In this document: piece after piece, positions 8,778 to 17,464 of the stretch
Numbering within the stretch: position 1 is the stretch's first letter
Layout: each line of letters opens with the position of its first letter
Assembly (NCBI RefSeq): GCF_004791025.1
Contig: NZ_SRUO01000003.1
Span: 533,130 to 597,129, forward strand
Length of the DNA: 64,000 bases
Origin: Mesorhizobium sp. M4B.F.Ca.ET.203.01.1.1
Lineage (GTDB): Bacteria; Pseudomonadota; Alphaproteobacteria; Rhizobiales; Rhizobiaceae
Reading direction: 5' to 3'
Made by a program: the position numbers and the translations under genes
Notes under the pieces: model-generated
What the model was told of the DNA's origin: nothing
Databases searched by the model: none
The model's input: only the letters and a program-made list of their open reading frames with translations

Positions 8778-10388
8778 ATGTCAGCTTTCACCATTTCCAG
8801 GCGCACCGTGCTTGCCGGCTCGGCGGCGCTGCTCGCCTCCACCGCCATGCCGGTGATCGGTCGCGCGCAGACGCCGAAGAGGGGTGGCCGTCTGGTCGTT
8901 GCCGCCGATTCCGAGCCGCGCAACCTCAACCCGGCGATCGTCGCCTCCAACGGCGTATTCTTCATCTCCAGCAAGGTCGTGGAGACGCTGGCCGAGGCTT
9001 CCTTCGACGGCAAGGACGGGCTCCAGCCACGCCTGGCGCTGTCCTGGGAAGGTGCTGCCGACGGCCTCTCGGTGACGTTCAAGCTGCGCGACGGCGTCAA
9101 GTGGCATGACGGCAAGCCGTTCAGCTCCGCCGACGTCGCCTTCTCGGCGCTGCAGCTGTGGAAGCCGCTGCAGAATCTCGGCCGCACCGTGTTCAAGGAT
9201 CTCAGCACGGTCGAAACGCCGGACGAGCTGACCGCCGTGTTCAAATTCGCCAAGCCGACGCCGTTCCAGCTGATCCGCAATGCGCTGCCGGCGCTGTCGA
9301 GCGTCGTGCCGAAGCATGTCTATGAGAACGGCAAGATCGAGGAGAACCCGGCCAACAACGCGCCCGTCGGCACCGGCCCGTACAGATTCGCCGAATACAA
9401 GGCCGGCCAGTACTACCGGCTGGCGAAGAACGCCGACTACTGGGGCAAGGACGAGCCCTATCTCGACGAGATCGTCTACCAGGTGCTCCCCGATCGCACC
9501 TCGGCGGCCGCGGCGCTCGAGGCGGAAGAGATCCAGCTTGCCGCTTTCTCCGCCGTGCCGCTCGCCGATCTCGACCGCATCTCCAAGGTGCCGGGCCTGA
9601 AGGTGATCACCAAGGGCTATGAGGGGCTGACCTACCAGCTCGTGGTCGAGATCAATCATCGGCGCAAGGAACTCGCCGACCTCAAGGTGCGCCAGGCGAT
9701 CGCCCATGCCATCGACAAGGACTTCGTCGTCAAGACGATCTTCCTCGGCTATGCCGCCACCGCGACCGGCCCGGTGCCGAAGAACGACCCGCAGTTCTAC
9801 ACCGCCGACGTGCCGACCTATGCCTTCGATGTCGCCAAGGCCAATGCTCTTCTCGATGAGGCCGGCTACAAGAAAGGCCCCGACGGCAATCGCTTCTCGC
9901 TGAAGCTCCTGCCGGCGCCCTATTTCAACGAGACCAAGCAGTTCGGCGACTATTTGCGCCAGGCGCTCGCCGCCGTCGGCATCGACGCCGAACTGGTCAA
10001 CAACGACTCTCCCGCGCATATCAAGGCCGTCTACACAGACCATGCCTTCGACCTCGCCGTCGGCCCGCCGGTGTTCCGCGGCGACCCGGCGATCTCGACC
10101 ACCATCCTGGTGCAGAGCGGCATCCCGGACGGCGTGCCCTTCTCCAACCAGGGCGGCTACAAGAACGCGGAGCTCGACGCGCTCATCGCCAAGGCATCGG
10201 AGACGCTCGACACCACCGCCCGCACCGAGCTCTACAAGGAATTTCAGAAAAAGGTCGCCGCCGACCTGCCGCTGATCAACGTCGCCGAATGGAGCTTCAT
10301 CAGCGTCGCGCGCGATACGGTCGGCAACATCGCCAACAACCCGCGCTGGGCGGTATCGAACTGGGCGGACACCTATTTGGCGGGCTGA
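8778..10388 (+). CDS. Peptide/opine-type ABC transporter binding protein (family 5, DppA-like)
   Basis: This 536-residue solute-binding protein has a Tat-type signal: ISRRTVLAGSAALLAS carries the twin arginines followed by a mild hydrophobic core, with cleavage near GRAQ. The mature start GGRLVVAADSEPRNLNPAI and later blocks (LSWEGAADGLSVTFKLRDGVKWHDGKP split by the usual spacing, RQAIAHAIDK, GTGPYRF) identify the SBP family 5. ATG at 8778 places the Tat motif at residue 8; the earlier ATG at 8739 would bury it. It is the first gene of a five-gene import operon. Confidence 0.92.
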   Translation: MSAFTISRRTVLAGSAALLASTAMPVIGRAQTPKRGGRLVVAADSEPRNLNPAIVASNGVFFISSKVVETLAEASFDGKDGLQPRLALSWEGAADGLSVTFKLRDGVKWHDGKPFSSADVAFSALQLWKPLQNLGRTVFKDLSTVETPDELTAVFKFAKPTPFQLIRNALPALSSVVPKHVYENGKIEENPANNAPVGTGPYRFAEYKAGQYYRLAKNADYWGKDEPYLDEIVYQVLPDRTSAAAALEAEEIQLAAFSAVPLADLDRISKVPGLKVITKGYEGLTYQLVVEINHRRKELADLKVRQAIAHAIDKDFVVKTIFLGYAATATGPVPKNDPQFYTADVPTYAFDVAKANALLDEAGYKKGPDGNRFSLKLLPAPYFNETKQFGDYLRQALAAVGIDAELVNNDSPAHIKAVYTDHAFDLAVGPPVFRGDPAISTTILVQSGIPDGVPFSNQGGYKNAELDALIAKASETLDTTARTELYKEFQKKVAADLPLINVAEWSFISVARDTVGNIANNPRWAVSNWADTYLAG

Positions 10389-10445
10389 TCCCATACTTGC
10401 GCATCGACAGCTCGGGTGCTCAGCTTCGAGAATGAGAGCTCCTTC

Positions 10446-10605
10446 GCGCCCCCCTCTGTCCTGCCGGACATCTCCCCCACAAGGGGGGAGATTGGCGGCT
10501 TTGGCGCCTCGCACTTTCCTGCAGCGTTGCAGGTTGGCGAAAGCCGCGGTGCCAGCTGATCTCCCCCCAAGTGGGGGAGATGTCCGGCAGGACAGAGGGG
10601 GGCGC
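10446..10605. repeat. Rhizobial palindromic intergenic element, family 2 (copy B)
   Basis: A 160-bp element with perfect 33-base inverted ends (10446-10478 and 10573-10605). It sits between the binding-protein and first permease genes, where a stem-loop could stabilise the upstream message. An almost identical element lies inside the ATPase gene at 12703-12863. Confidence 0.85.
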
Positions 10606-10649
10606 CGTAGAACTCGGCGTTCATGGCTTGGCCTTGGAGCGGCTTCGCC

Positions 10650-11636
10650 ATGACCCGCGCCCTCGCCCTCATCCGCCGCCGTCTCGTCGGCAGCGTCTTT
10701 GTGCTTTCGATCGTCATCATCGGCACATTCCTCCTGCTCGAAGCTGCCCCTGGCGACGCGGTCGACGCCTACATCGTCTCGACCGGCGGCGACGCCGGCC
10801 TGATCGAGGTGCTGCGCCACCGCTGGGGCCTCGACCAGTCGGAACTGACGCGGCTCGCCAACTATCTTTGGGCGCTCTGCCATCTCGATCTCGGCCAGTC
10901 CGTCACCTTCTCGCGACCTATCCGCGACATCATCCTCGAACGCCTGCCCACCACGCTGATCCTGATGGGCAGCGCCACCGCGCTCTCCTTCGGCCTCGGC
11001 TCGGCGCTCGGCATCTATGCCGGTGCAAAGCCCGGAAGCTTTCGCGACCGCTTCCTGTCGATCGGCTCGCTGGCACTCTATGCCGTGCCTGGCTTCTGGC
11101 TCGGCCTGGTGCTGATCGTCGTCTTCGCCGTCGACCTGCGCTGGCTGCCGATCGGCGGCATCGAGACCATCGCCTCCGCCAAGACCGGCCTTTCGCGGGC
11201 CGCCGACATCGCCACCCATCTCGTGCTGCCGGTTTCGGCGCTCGGCTTCATCTACCTCGCGCTTTACCTGCGCATGATGCGTGCCGGCATGGCCGAGGCC
11301 TGGCGGCAGGACTTTGTCCTCGCCGCCCGCGCCAGGGGGCTGTCGCGCCGACGCATCGTGCTTGCCCATGTCGCCCGCAACGCGTTGCTGCCGCTCATCA
11401 CCATGCTCGGCCTGCAGTCGGCGCAGACGCTGGGCGGCAGCGTCGTCATAGAAAGCGTCTTTGCCGTACCCGGCCTCGGCCGTTTGGCGCAGGAAGCCGT
11501 CGCCGGACGCGACACGCCGCTGCTGCTCGGCATCATTCTCACCAGCGCCGTGCTCGTCATCGTGATCAACCTCCTGGTCGACCTTGCCTACGCCCTGCTC
11601 GATCCGCGCGTCGGCGCCAGTGAGGCCGGCGCATGA
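10650..11636 (+). CDS. Peptide-type ABC transporter permease, DppB-like
   Basis: This 328-residue inner-membrane permease has an N-terminal helix (RRRLVGSVFVLSIVIIGTFLLL), the large DppB-type periplasmic segment and five further helices. The cytoplasmic docking loop reads DFVLAARARGLSRRRIVLAH. ATG at 10650 has GGAG about ten bases upstream; an ATG nine codons earlier is possible but has no better ribosome site. The stop overlaps the next gene by four bases. Confidence 0.9.
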   Translation: MTRALALIRRRLVGSVFVLSIVIIGTFLLLEAAPGDAVDAYIVSTGGDAGLIEVLRHRWGLDQSELTRLANYLWALCHLDLGQSVTFSRPIRDIILERLPTTLILMGSATALSFGLGSALGIYAGAKPGSFRDRFLSIGSLALYAVPGFWLGLVLIVVFAVDLRWLPIGGIETIASAKTGLSRAADIATHLVLPVSALGFIYLALYLRMMRAGMAEAWRQDFVLAARARGLSRRRIVLAHVARNALLPLITMLGLQSAQTLGGSVVIESVFAVPGLGRLAQEAVAGRDTPLLLGIILTSAVLVIVINLLVDLAYALLDPRVGASEAGA

Positions 11637-12463
11637 GCCGGCTGCATCGTTTCCTTCGCAGCCCGGAAGCGATCGCCGGAACTGCGATCCTCGCCTTGCT
11701 ATTCGCCATGGCGCTTACCGCGCCGCTGCTCTTTCCCGGCGACCCGCAGGCCATCGCAGGCCCGGCATTGCTGCCGCCATTCCAAGACTGGTCGCTGCCG
11801 CTCGGTACCGACCGGCTCGGCCGCGACGTGCTGGCCGAACTGTTCCACGGTGCCCGCACCTCGCTGGCCGTCGGGCTGTCGGCGGCGGGCGCAGCACTCC
11901 TGATCGGCGCGGTGGTCGGCACGCTGGCCGGTTTTGCCGGCGGCCTGATCGACGAGGTGCTGATGCGCATCACCGATGCCTTCCAGACCGTGCCCGGCTT
12001 CCTGCTGGCGCTGGCCTTCGTCAGCATCGTCGGCCCTTCGCTTGGCGTGGTCGTTGCCGCCATCGCGCTCGGTGCCTGGACCGGACCGGCGCGCGTCGCA
12101 CGCGCCGAGGTGCTGTCGATCCGCGAGCGCGACTATGTCGCCGGCGCCCGCGTCATCGGCATGCATCCGCTCGAGATCGCCTTTCGCGAAGTGCTGCCCA
12201 ACGCGCTGCCGCCGGTGCTGGCGCTGTCCTCGGTGATCGTCGCGGCGGCGATCCTGACGGAAGCCGCCCTGTCCTTTCTCGGCCTGGGCGACCCCAACCG
12301 CGTCACCTGGGGCGCCATGATCGCCGAAGGCCGCGCCGTCTTGCGCACCACGCCCTTCCTGTCGATCATTCCCGGCATCGCCCTGGTGCTGACCGTGCTC
12401 GGCGTCTACCTCGCCGGCGAAGGCGTCGTCGAGACGACGGCGGTGCGGAGAAGCCTGTCGTGA
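11633..12463 (+). CDS. Peptide-type ABC transporter permease, DppC-like
   Basis: This 276-residue permease shows the DppC signature PLGTDRLGRDVLAELFHGARTS near residue 60 and the docking loop RDYVAGARVIGMHPLEIAFREVLP. Six membrane helices are expected. It partners the DppB-like protein. The stop codon overlaps the GTG start of the ATPase gene. Confidence 0.9.
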   Translation: MSRLHRFLRSPEAIAGTAILALLFAMALTAPLLFPGDPQAIAGPALLPPFQDWSLPLGTDRLGRDVLAELFHGARTSLAVGLSAAGAALLIGAVVGTLAGFAGGLIDEVLMRITDAFQTVPGFLLALAFVSIVGPSLGVVVAAIALGAWTGPARVARAEVLSIRERDYVAGARVIGMHPLEIAFREVLPNALPPVLALSSVIVAAAILTEAALSFLGLGDPNRVTWGAMIAEGRAVLRTTPFLSIIPGIALVLTVLGVYLAGEGVVETTAVRRSLS

Positions 12464-13467
12464 CGGCGCTGCTTTCGATCCGCGATTTGACGGTGAGCTA
12501 TCGCGGCGATGGCCGCGAGGTGCCGGCGCTGAGGGGCGTGAGCCTTGAGATCGAGGCCGGTGAGCGCCTGGCGATCATCGGCGAGAGCGGCTCGGGCAAG
12601 AGCACCCTGGCGCTGGCGATTGCGGGGTTGTTGGCGAGGGGTGCCAGGATTGGAGGTGCGATCGAATGGGCGATGCCGAATTTGCAAATGCCTCATTCCT
12701 TCGCGCCCCCCTCTGTCCTGCCGGACATCTCCCCCACAAGGGGGGAGATCAGCAGTTCCGTCGCCGGCACTTCTTTTTCAACGTCGATGATCGGCGAAAG
12801 CGGTAATGAGAAGGCAATCTCCCCCCTTGTGGGGGAGATGTCCGGCAGGACAGAGGGGGGCGCCGTAGAGCGCCGACCTCTTCATCTTGGCAGCGCAGTA
12901 CCCCGCCTCGGCCGCGACATCGGCTTCGTCTTCCAGGACCCCTCCTCCAGCCTCGACCCGGTCATGCCCGTCGGCAAGCAGATCGCTGAAGTCGCCCTGA
13001 CCCATCTCGGCCTCTCCTGGCCGCAAGCCTACGCCCATGCCAAAACCCTGCTCGAACGCGTCCGTCTGCCCGATCCCGACGCCTCCATGCGCGCCTATCC
13101 GCATCAACTCTCGGGTGGCCAGAAGCAGCGCGTCGCCATCGCCGCCGCCATCGCTGCCGGACCAAAACTGCTAATCGCCGACGAGGCGACCAGCGCGCTC
13201 GACACCATCGTGCAGGCCGAGATCGTGTCGCTCATCCGGCGGCTGGTCGCCGAGGACGGCATGACGCTGCTGTTCATCAGTCATGACATCGCGCTCGCCG
13301 CCGAGCTTGCCGAGCGCATCGCCGTGTTCCGCTATGGCGAACTGCTCGAGCTCGGCACGACGGCGCAGATCGTCAACGCCCCGCGCCACGCCTACACGCG
13401 CGCGCTGCTCGACGCTCATCTCGGCCTCGACGCCGGACCGCTGCGGCAGGCCGGAGCGCCGGCATGA
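12460..13467 (+). CDS. Peptide-type ABC transporter ATPase, DppD-like, carrying an in-frame palindromic element
   Basis: GTG at 12460 overlaps the permease stop (GTGA) and yields 335 residues. Walker A GESGSGKST (41-49), Q-loop FVFQDP (Gln159), signature LSGGQ (217-221) and Walker B LLIADE (Glu242) are all intact. Between Walker A and the Q-loop, residues about 82-135 are encoded by a 161-bp palindromic element (12703-12863) nearly identical to intergenic copy B, translating to SVLPDISPTRGE and SPLVGEMSGRTEGGA. The reading frame is preserved, so the gene is probably functional with a roughly 54-residue surface insertion. Ordinary DppD proteins have a short segment at this place and also a longer C-terminal oligopeptide-binding tail than is seen here. 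Confidence 0.85.
   Translation: MTALLSIRDLTVSYRGDGREVPALRGVSLEIEAGERLAIIGESGSGKSTLALAIAGLLARGARIGGAIEWAMPNLQMPHSFAPPSVLPDISPTRGEISSSVAGTSFSTSMIGESGNEKAISPLVGEMSGRTEGGAVERRPLHLGSAVPRLGRDIGFVFQDPSSSLDPVMPVGKQIAEVALTHLGLSWPQAYAHAKTLLERVRLPDPDASMRAYPHQLSGGQKQRVAIAAAIAAGPKLLIADEATSALDTIVQAEIVSLIRRLVAEDGMTLLFISHDIALAAELAERIAVFRYGELLELGTTAQIVNAPRHAYTRALLDAHLGLDAGPLRQAGAPA
12703..12863. repeat. Palindromic element family 2 (copy C) inside a coding sequence
   Basis: A 161-bp element with the same perfect 33-base inverted ends as copy B (12703-12735 and 12831-12863). The bases after both copies also agree (CGTAGA). It lies within the DppD-like gene and remains open in that frame. Confidence 0.9.
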
Positions 13468-14243
13468 GCCTGCTCGCCGTCTCCGGTCTCACCAAGCGCT
13501 ATCGTCGCGGCGGCGGAACCGTCGCCGCCGTCGATGGCGTTGCGTTTGCGATCGAGCCCGGCGAGACGCTGGCGCTTGCCGGCCCGTCCGGCAGCGGCAA
13601 GTCGACCATCGCGCGGCTGGTACTCAGGCTGACCGAGCCGGACGCCGGCACCATCCAGTTCGAGGGCGCAGACTTCCGCTCGCTGGGCGGATCTGCCCTG
13701 CGTGCGAGGCGCGCGCGCCTGCAGATGGTGTTCCAGGATCCGCTCGCCGCCTTCAATCCGCGCGCCACCGTGGCGCGTGTCTTGGACGACCCCTTGCGCA
13801 TTCACGGCATTGCCTCGCGCACAGAGCGCCCGCGCCGCATCGCCGCCCTGCTGGAGCGCGTTGGCCTTGGCGCCGATCTCGCGCCGCGCGCCATCCACGA
13901 GATCTCCGGCGGCCAGCGCCAGCGCGTCGCCATTGCCCGCGCCATCGCCACCAAACCGTCGCTGATCGTGCTCGATGAGGCCGTGTCGGCGCTCGACGTA
14001 TCGGTGCGCGGCCGGATCCTGGACTTGTTGCTCGACCTTCAGGCCACGGAACGGATCGCCTACCTTTTCATTTCGCACGATCTCGGCGTCGTCCGCGCCG
14101 TCGCCCACCGCCTCGTCATCCTCGATGCCGGCCGGGTCGCCGAAAGCGGCGATGCCCGTGCCGTCATCGGCAATCCGCAATCGGCGATCGGCAGGGCGCT
14201 GGTGGCGGCGGCACCGAGATTGAACAGGACCACCGCACCATGA
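13464..14243 (+). CDS. Peptide-type ABC transporter ATPase, DppF-like
   Basis: This 259-residue second ATPase of the importer has Walker A GPSGSGKST (about residue 39), Q-loop MVFQDPLAAFNPR, signature ISGGQRQR and Walker B LIVLDEAVSALD. It overlaps the preceding stop by four bases (ATGA) and in turn overlaps the next start. It is normal in length for a DppF without a long tail and carries no insertion, in contrast to its partner. Confidence 0.92.
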   Translation: MSLLAVSGLTKRYRRGGGTVAAVDGVAFAIEPGETLALAGPSGSGKSTIARLVLRLTEPDAGTIQFEGADFRSLGGSALRARRARLQMVFQDPLAAFNPRATVARVLDDPLRIHGIASRTERPRRIAALLERVGLGADLAPRAIHEISGGQRQRVAIARAIATKPSLIVLDEAVSALDVSVRGRILDLLLDLQATERIAYLFISHDLGVVRAVAHRLVILDAGRVAESGDARAVIGNPQSAIGRALVAAAPRLNRTTAP

Positions 14244-14746
14244 CCGACCCCGACGTCAGAGCCGAAAAACTGTCCCGCGAGCTCGATTCCGCTTTCCGCA
14301 ACCGGGCCGATCTCTACCGTCTCTTCCTCGACGAACTGACGGCCGAACTCGGCGCCGAGAGAGCCGAGGCTGTCATGATCCGCACCATCGAGCAGCGCGG
14401 CAAGGAAGTCGCAGCCGCGGCTTTCGCCGATTTCGGCCCCAACGATGCGCCGGCGATCGGCGAGGCGTTTCTGGCCGTCAGCCCGGATGGCGGCCGCATG
14501 TACCCGACCGATGTCGAGCGCAACGCGACCCACATCGCCTTCAAGGTGAAGCGCTGTCCGCTGAAGGACGCCTGGGTCGAGGCCGGCGTCGGCGAGGAGA
14601 AGCTCGCCACGCTCTGCCGCATCGCCGGCGCCTTCGACCGCGGCCTGTTCGAGGCGACCGGCGTGCGCTTCGCCAACGTCACTTGGACGCCAGGCCACGG
14701 CTCCGGCTGCTGCCACATCGCGCTGACCAACAGGGATGCCGGTTAG
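14240..14746 (+). CDS. L-2-amino-thiazoline-4-carboxylic acid hydrolase (ATC hydrolase)-like protein
   Basis: This 168-residue protein matches my recollection of the ATC-hydrolase family: a helical N-terminus, the block VERNATHIAFKVKRCPLKDAWV split by normal spacing, a middle Cys (ATLCRIAGAFDRGLFEATG) and a C-terminal GSGCCHIAL. Three conserved cysteine positions are present. The founding enzyme in Pseudomonas opens a thiazoline ring on the way to cysteine, but many family members have unknown substrates. Its start overlaps the ATPase stop, so it belongs to the peptide-type importer operon. The imported ligand may therefore be a cyclic amide or thiazoline compound; that is inference. Confidence 0.7.
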   Translation: MTDPDVRAEKLSRELDSAFRNRADLYRLFLDELTAELGAERAEAVMIRTIEQRGKEVAAAAFADFGPNDAPAIGEAFLAVSPDGGRMYPTDVERNATHIAFKVKRCPLKDAWVEAGVGEEKLATLCRIAGAFDRGLFEATGVRFANVTWTPGHGSGCCHIALTNRDAG

Positions 14747-14770
14747 CCAGCTTGCCGTCGTCCCGCGCGC

Positions 14771-16072
14771 TCAGTGCTTGATGCGGTCGCGCATCGCATA
14801 CCAAAGCATGCCGAGCACATAGAGCGGACCGCGCAGCGCCGTGCCGCCGGGGAACGGCAGCGGGCTAAGCGTCGAGAACAGGTCGAGCCGCGAGGCGTCT
14901 CCCGTGATCGCCTCGGCCAGCAGCTTGCCCGACAGCGTCGACAGGATGACGCCCTTGCCGGAATAGCCATGCGCGAAATAGACCTCGCCATAGTGCCCGA
15001 CATGCGGCAGGCGCGACGTCGTCACGGACACCAGCCCGCCCCAGGCATGGTCGATGCGGCAGCCCTTCAGTTGCGGGAAGGTCTGTTCCATATGCGGCCG
15101 CACGAAGCCGGCAATGTCGGCCGGCGGCGACGGCGTGTAGCGCTCGCCGCCGCCGAACAGCAGCCGCCCATCCGCCGACATCCGGTAGTAGTTGACCACG
15201 AAGCGCGTGTCGGACACCGCGACGTTGGCCGGGATCACATTGCGCTTGCCCTCCAGCGGCTCGGTGGCGACGATGTAGTTGCCGACCGGCATGATGCGGC
15301 TGTTGACGCGCGGCTCCAGTCCTTGCAGCAGCGCGTCGCCCGCCAGTACGACATGCTTCGCCCGCACCGATCCTGTCGCCGTCGAGACCCTGATCGAAGG
15401 CTCCCGCTCCAGCCGCGCGGCGACCGAATTCTCGTGGATGGTGACACCGGCCGCGACGGCCGCGCGCGCAAGCCCAAGCGTGTAGTTCAGCGGATGCATA
15501 TGGCCGCCGAGCGGCTCGTACATGGCGCCGTGATAGGGCGTGTCGACTTTGCCGCGCGCTTCCGCCGCCGACAGGATCTCGACGTCGCGGAAATTCATCA
15601 CGCGGGCCAGGCACTCGGCCTCATCTTCCAGGTCCTTGAGGTCGGAACTGTTCACCGCGCCGACCAGATGGCCGCTGAGCCTGAGGTCGCAGTCGATGGC
15701 GTGCCGCTCGATGATGTCGAGCACCAGCCCGCGCGCCTCGAAGGCGAGGTCGAACAGCGCCTTCGCCCGTTCCGGTCCGAAGGCCTTGACCAGGCCCTTG
15801 GCGCCCTTGCGCAGGCCGGGGATCATCTGGCCGCCATTGCGGCCCGATGCGCCCCAGCCGATCTTGCCGCCTTCGAGCAGCACCACCTTCAGCCCGCGCT
15901 GCGCGGCGTGGAGCGCCGCCGACAGCCCGGTGCAGCCGCCGCCGACCACCACAAGGTCGGCCTCGATATCGCCGATGAGCGCCGGATGATCCGGCGCCGG
16001 ATTGGCGGTGGCGACATAGTAGGATTTGCCGATATCGAGACCGGAATTGAAACCTGTCGAACTGGAAACCAT
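14771..16072 (-). CDS. FAD-dependent amine oxidase/oxidoreductase (PuuB/OrdL-like)
   Basis: This 433-residue flavoprotein has the dinucleotide-binding motif VVVGGGCTGLSAALHAAQRG near residue 35 and the family block WGASGRNGGQMIPG typical of gamma-glutamylputrescine oxidases and related DAO enzymes. The C-terminal GHYGEVYFAHGYSGKGVIL is the second FAD contact. ATG at 16072 follows an AAGGTG ribosome site; a longer open frame upstream overlaps the synthetase. It lies 2 bp after the glutamine-synthetase-like gene, the same pairing as PuuA-PuuB in putrescine catabolism. The amine substrate is uncertain. Confidence 0.88.
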   Translation of the reverse strand: MVSSSTGFNSGLDIGKSYYVATANPAPDHPALIGDIEADLVVVGGGCTGLSAALHAAQRGLKVVLLEGGKIGWGASGRNGGQMIPGLRKGAKGLVKAFGPERAKALFDLAFEARGLVLDIIERHAIDCDLRLSGHLVGAVNSSDLKDLEDEAECLARVMNFRDVEILSAAEARGKVDTPYHGAMYEPLGGHMHPLNYTLGLARAAVAAGVTIHENSVAARLEREPSIRVSTATGSVRAKHVVLAGDALLQGLEPRVNSRIMPVGNYIVATEPLEGKRNVIPANVAVSDTRFVVNYYRMSADGRLLFGGGERYTPSPPADIAGFVRPHMEQTFPQLKGCRIDHAWGGLVSVTTSRLPHVGHYGEVYFAHGYSGKGVILSTLSGKLLAEAITGDASRLDLFSTLSPLPFPGGTALRGPLYVLGMLWYAMRDRIKH

Positions 16073-16074
16073 GG

Positions 16075-17460
16075 TCACACCTTGAGCAAAAGGTGGTCGC
16101 GTTCCCAGGACGTCACCACGCTCTGGAACAGGTCGAGCTCGACGCTCTTGACGCGCAGATAGGTCTGGAAGAAATCCTCGCCGAGCAGCGCCCGCACCGG
16201 CGCGCAGGCGGTGAAACGGTCGAGCGCCTCCTCCATGGTCTTCGGCAGCGTGCTCTTGATCTTGTAGGCATTGCCCGACGCTTCCGCCGAGCGCGCGATC
16301 TTCTCCTCCACGCCGAGATAGCCCGCGAGCAGCGAGCCGGCGATCGCCAGATAGGGATTGGCATCGGCCCCCGGCAGCCGGTTCTCCACCCGCCGCGCGG
16401 CGCGGCCGCCCGCCGGCACGCGCAGGCCGCAGGAGCGGTTGTCGTGCGACCATTCGATATTGGCCGGCGCGCTGTGGTTCGGACGAATGCGCCGGTACGA
16501 ATTCACGTTCGGCGCAAACAGCGGCATGATTTCCGGAACATATCTCTGCAAGCCGCCGATGAAGTGGCCGAACATCGCGGTGTCGGCATCGTCGCCGCCG
16601 GCAAACAGCGTGTTGCCAGCCTCGTCGACAATGGACATGTGCAGATGCATCGAGGAGCCGGCCTGCGCCGCGATCGGCTTGGCCATGAAGGTGGCGTGCA
16701 TGCCGCTCGCCTGAGCCGCCTGCCTGGTCAGGCGCTTGAACAACAGCACCTTGTCGGCCAGCGCCAGCGCATCGCCATGCAGGAAGTTGATTTCCAGTTG
16801 CGCCGTGCCCGACTCATGGATCAGCGTATCGAGCGGCAGCTCCGCGGCCGCCGCATGCGCGTAGATGCGCTGGATCACCGGCTCGAACTCCTCCAGCGCC
16901 GCCATGTCGTAGGGATGCTGCACGCTTTCGGCGCGGCCGTTGCGCCCGGCCGGGGCGGTCAGCGGCTGGTCCGGATCGGGATTTGGCGCGGTGAGATAGA
17001 ATTCGAGCTCCGGCGCCACCACCGCCCGCCAGCCGCGCTGGCGATAGAGATCGAGCACCGCCCGCAGGACGTGACGCGGCGAGGCCATCCACGGGCGGTC
17101 GTCCATGTGGAAGGCATCGGCAAAGACATAGGCCTTGCCAGGCCCGCCGCCGGGCGCCAGGCAAAGTGTCGAGACATCCGGCACCATGCGCATGTCCGGG
17201 TCCGAATAGGCGAAGCCTTCGTCGATCGAGCCGGAATAGCGGCCGTCAATGCTGACCAGGAAGGCGCTGCTCGGCAGATAGAGCGCGCGGTCTTCCAGCG
17301 CCTTCAGGAATTTCGCCGCCGGCAGCGCCTTGCCGCGCAGCACGCCGTTCATGTCGGGCACCAGGCATTCGACTTCGCTGATCGCGTGCGCGGCCAGCCA
17401 GCTTTTCGGATCGTTGGCGCCGCTCGTCGGCGGCAGGGTCGTCAGGTGGTTTTCAGGCAT
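16075..17460 (-). CDS. Glutamine-synthetase-family ligase (PuuA-like gamma-glutamyl-amine synthetase)
   Basis: This 461-residue protein has the GS beta-grasp start (VECLVPDMNGVLRGK), the metal-binding VAPELEFYL, HESGTAQLEINF, the ATP/glutamate block SSMHLHMSI and the C-terminal NRLPGADANPYLA. Length and sequence fit the GS subfamily that glutamylates amines rather than ammonia. It should join glutamate to an amine before oxidation by the FAD enzyme downstream. It shares an operon with a glycosyltransferase and a GntR regulator. A distant paralogue is at 46278-47633. Confidence 0.88.
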   Translation of the reverse strand: MPENHLTTLPPTSGANDPKSWLAAHAISEVECLVPDMNGVLRGKALPAAKFLKALEDRALYLPSSAFLVSIDGRYSGSIDEGFAYSDPDMRMVPDVSTLCLAPGGGPGKAYVFADAFHMDDRPWMASPRHVLRAVLDLYRQRGWRAVVAPELEFYLTAPNPDPDQPLTAPAGRNGRAESVQHPYDMAALEEFEPVIQRIYAHAAAAELPLDTLIHESGTAQLEINFLHGDALALADKVLLFKRLTRQAAQASGMHATFMAKPIAAQAGSSMHLHMSIVDEAGNTLFAGGDDADTAMFGHFIGGLQRYVPEIMPLFAPNVNSYRRIRPNHSAPANIEWSHDNRSCGLRVPAGGRAARRVENRLPGADANPYLAIAGSLLAGYLGVEEKIARSAEASGNAYKIKSTLPKTMEEALDRFTACAPVRALLGEDFFQTYLRVKSVELDLFQSVVTSWERDHLLLKV

Positions 17461-17464
17461 TTGG

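Noticed and set aside
8781..11369. 862-codon open frame antisense to the peptide-type binding protein and permease
   Set aside because: It is a high-GC shadow: the plus strand encodes recognisable Dpp proteins over the whole stretch, and the antisense product is Arg/Asp/Gly-rich with no family blocks.
11584..12459. Upstream extension of the DppD-like frame to 11584
   Set aside because: This stretch is in another frame of the DppC-like permease gene and has no family similarity; GTG 12460 is the natural start.
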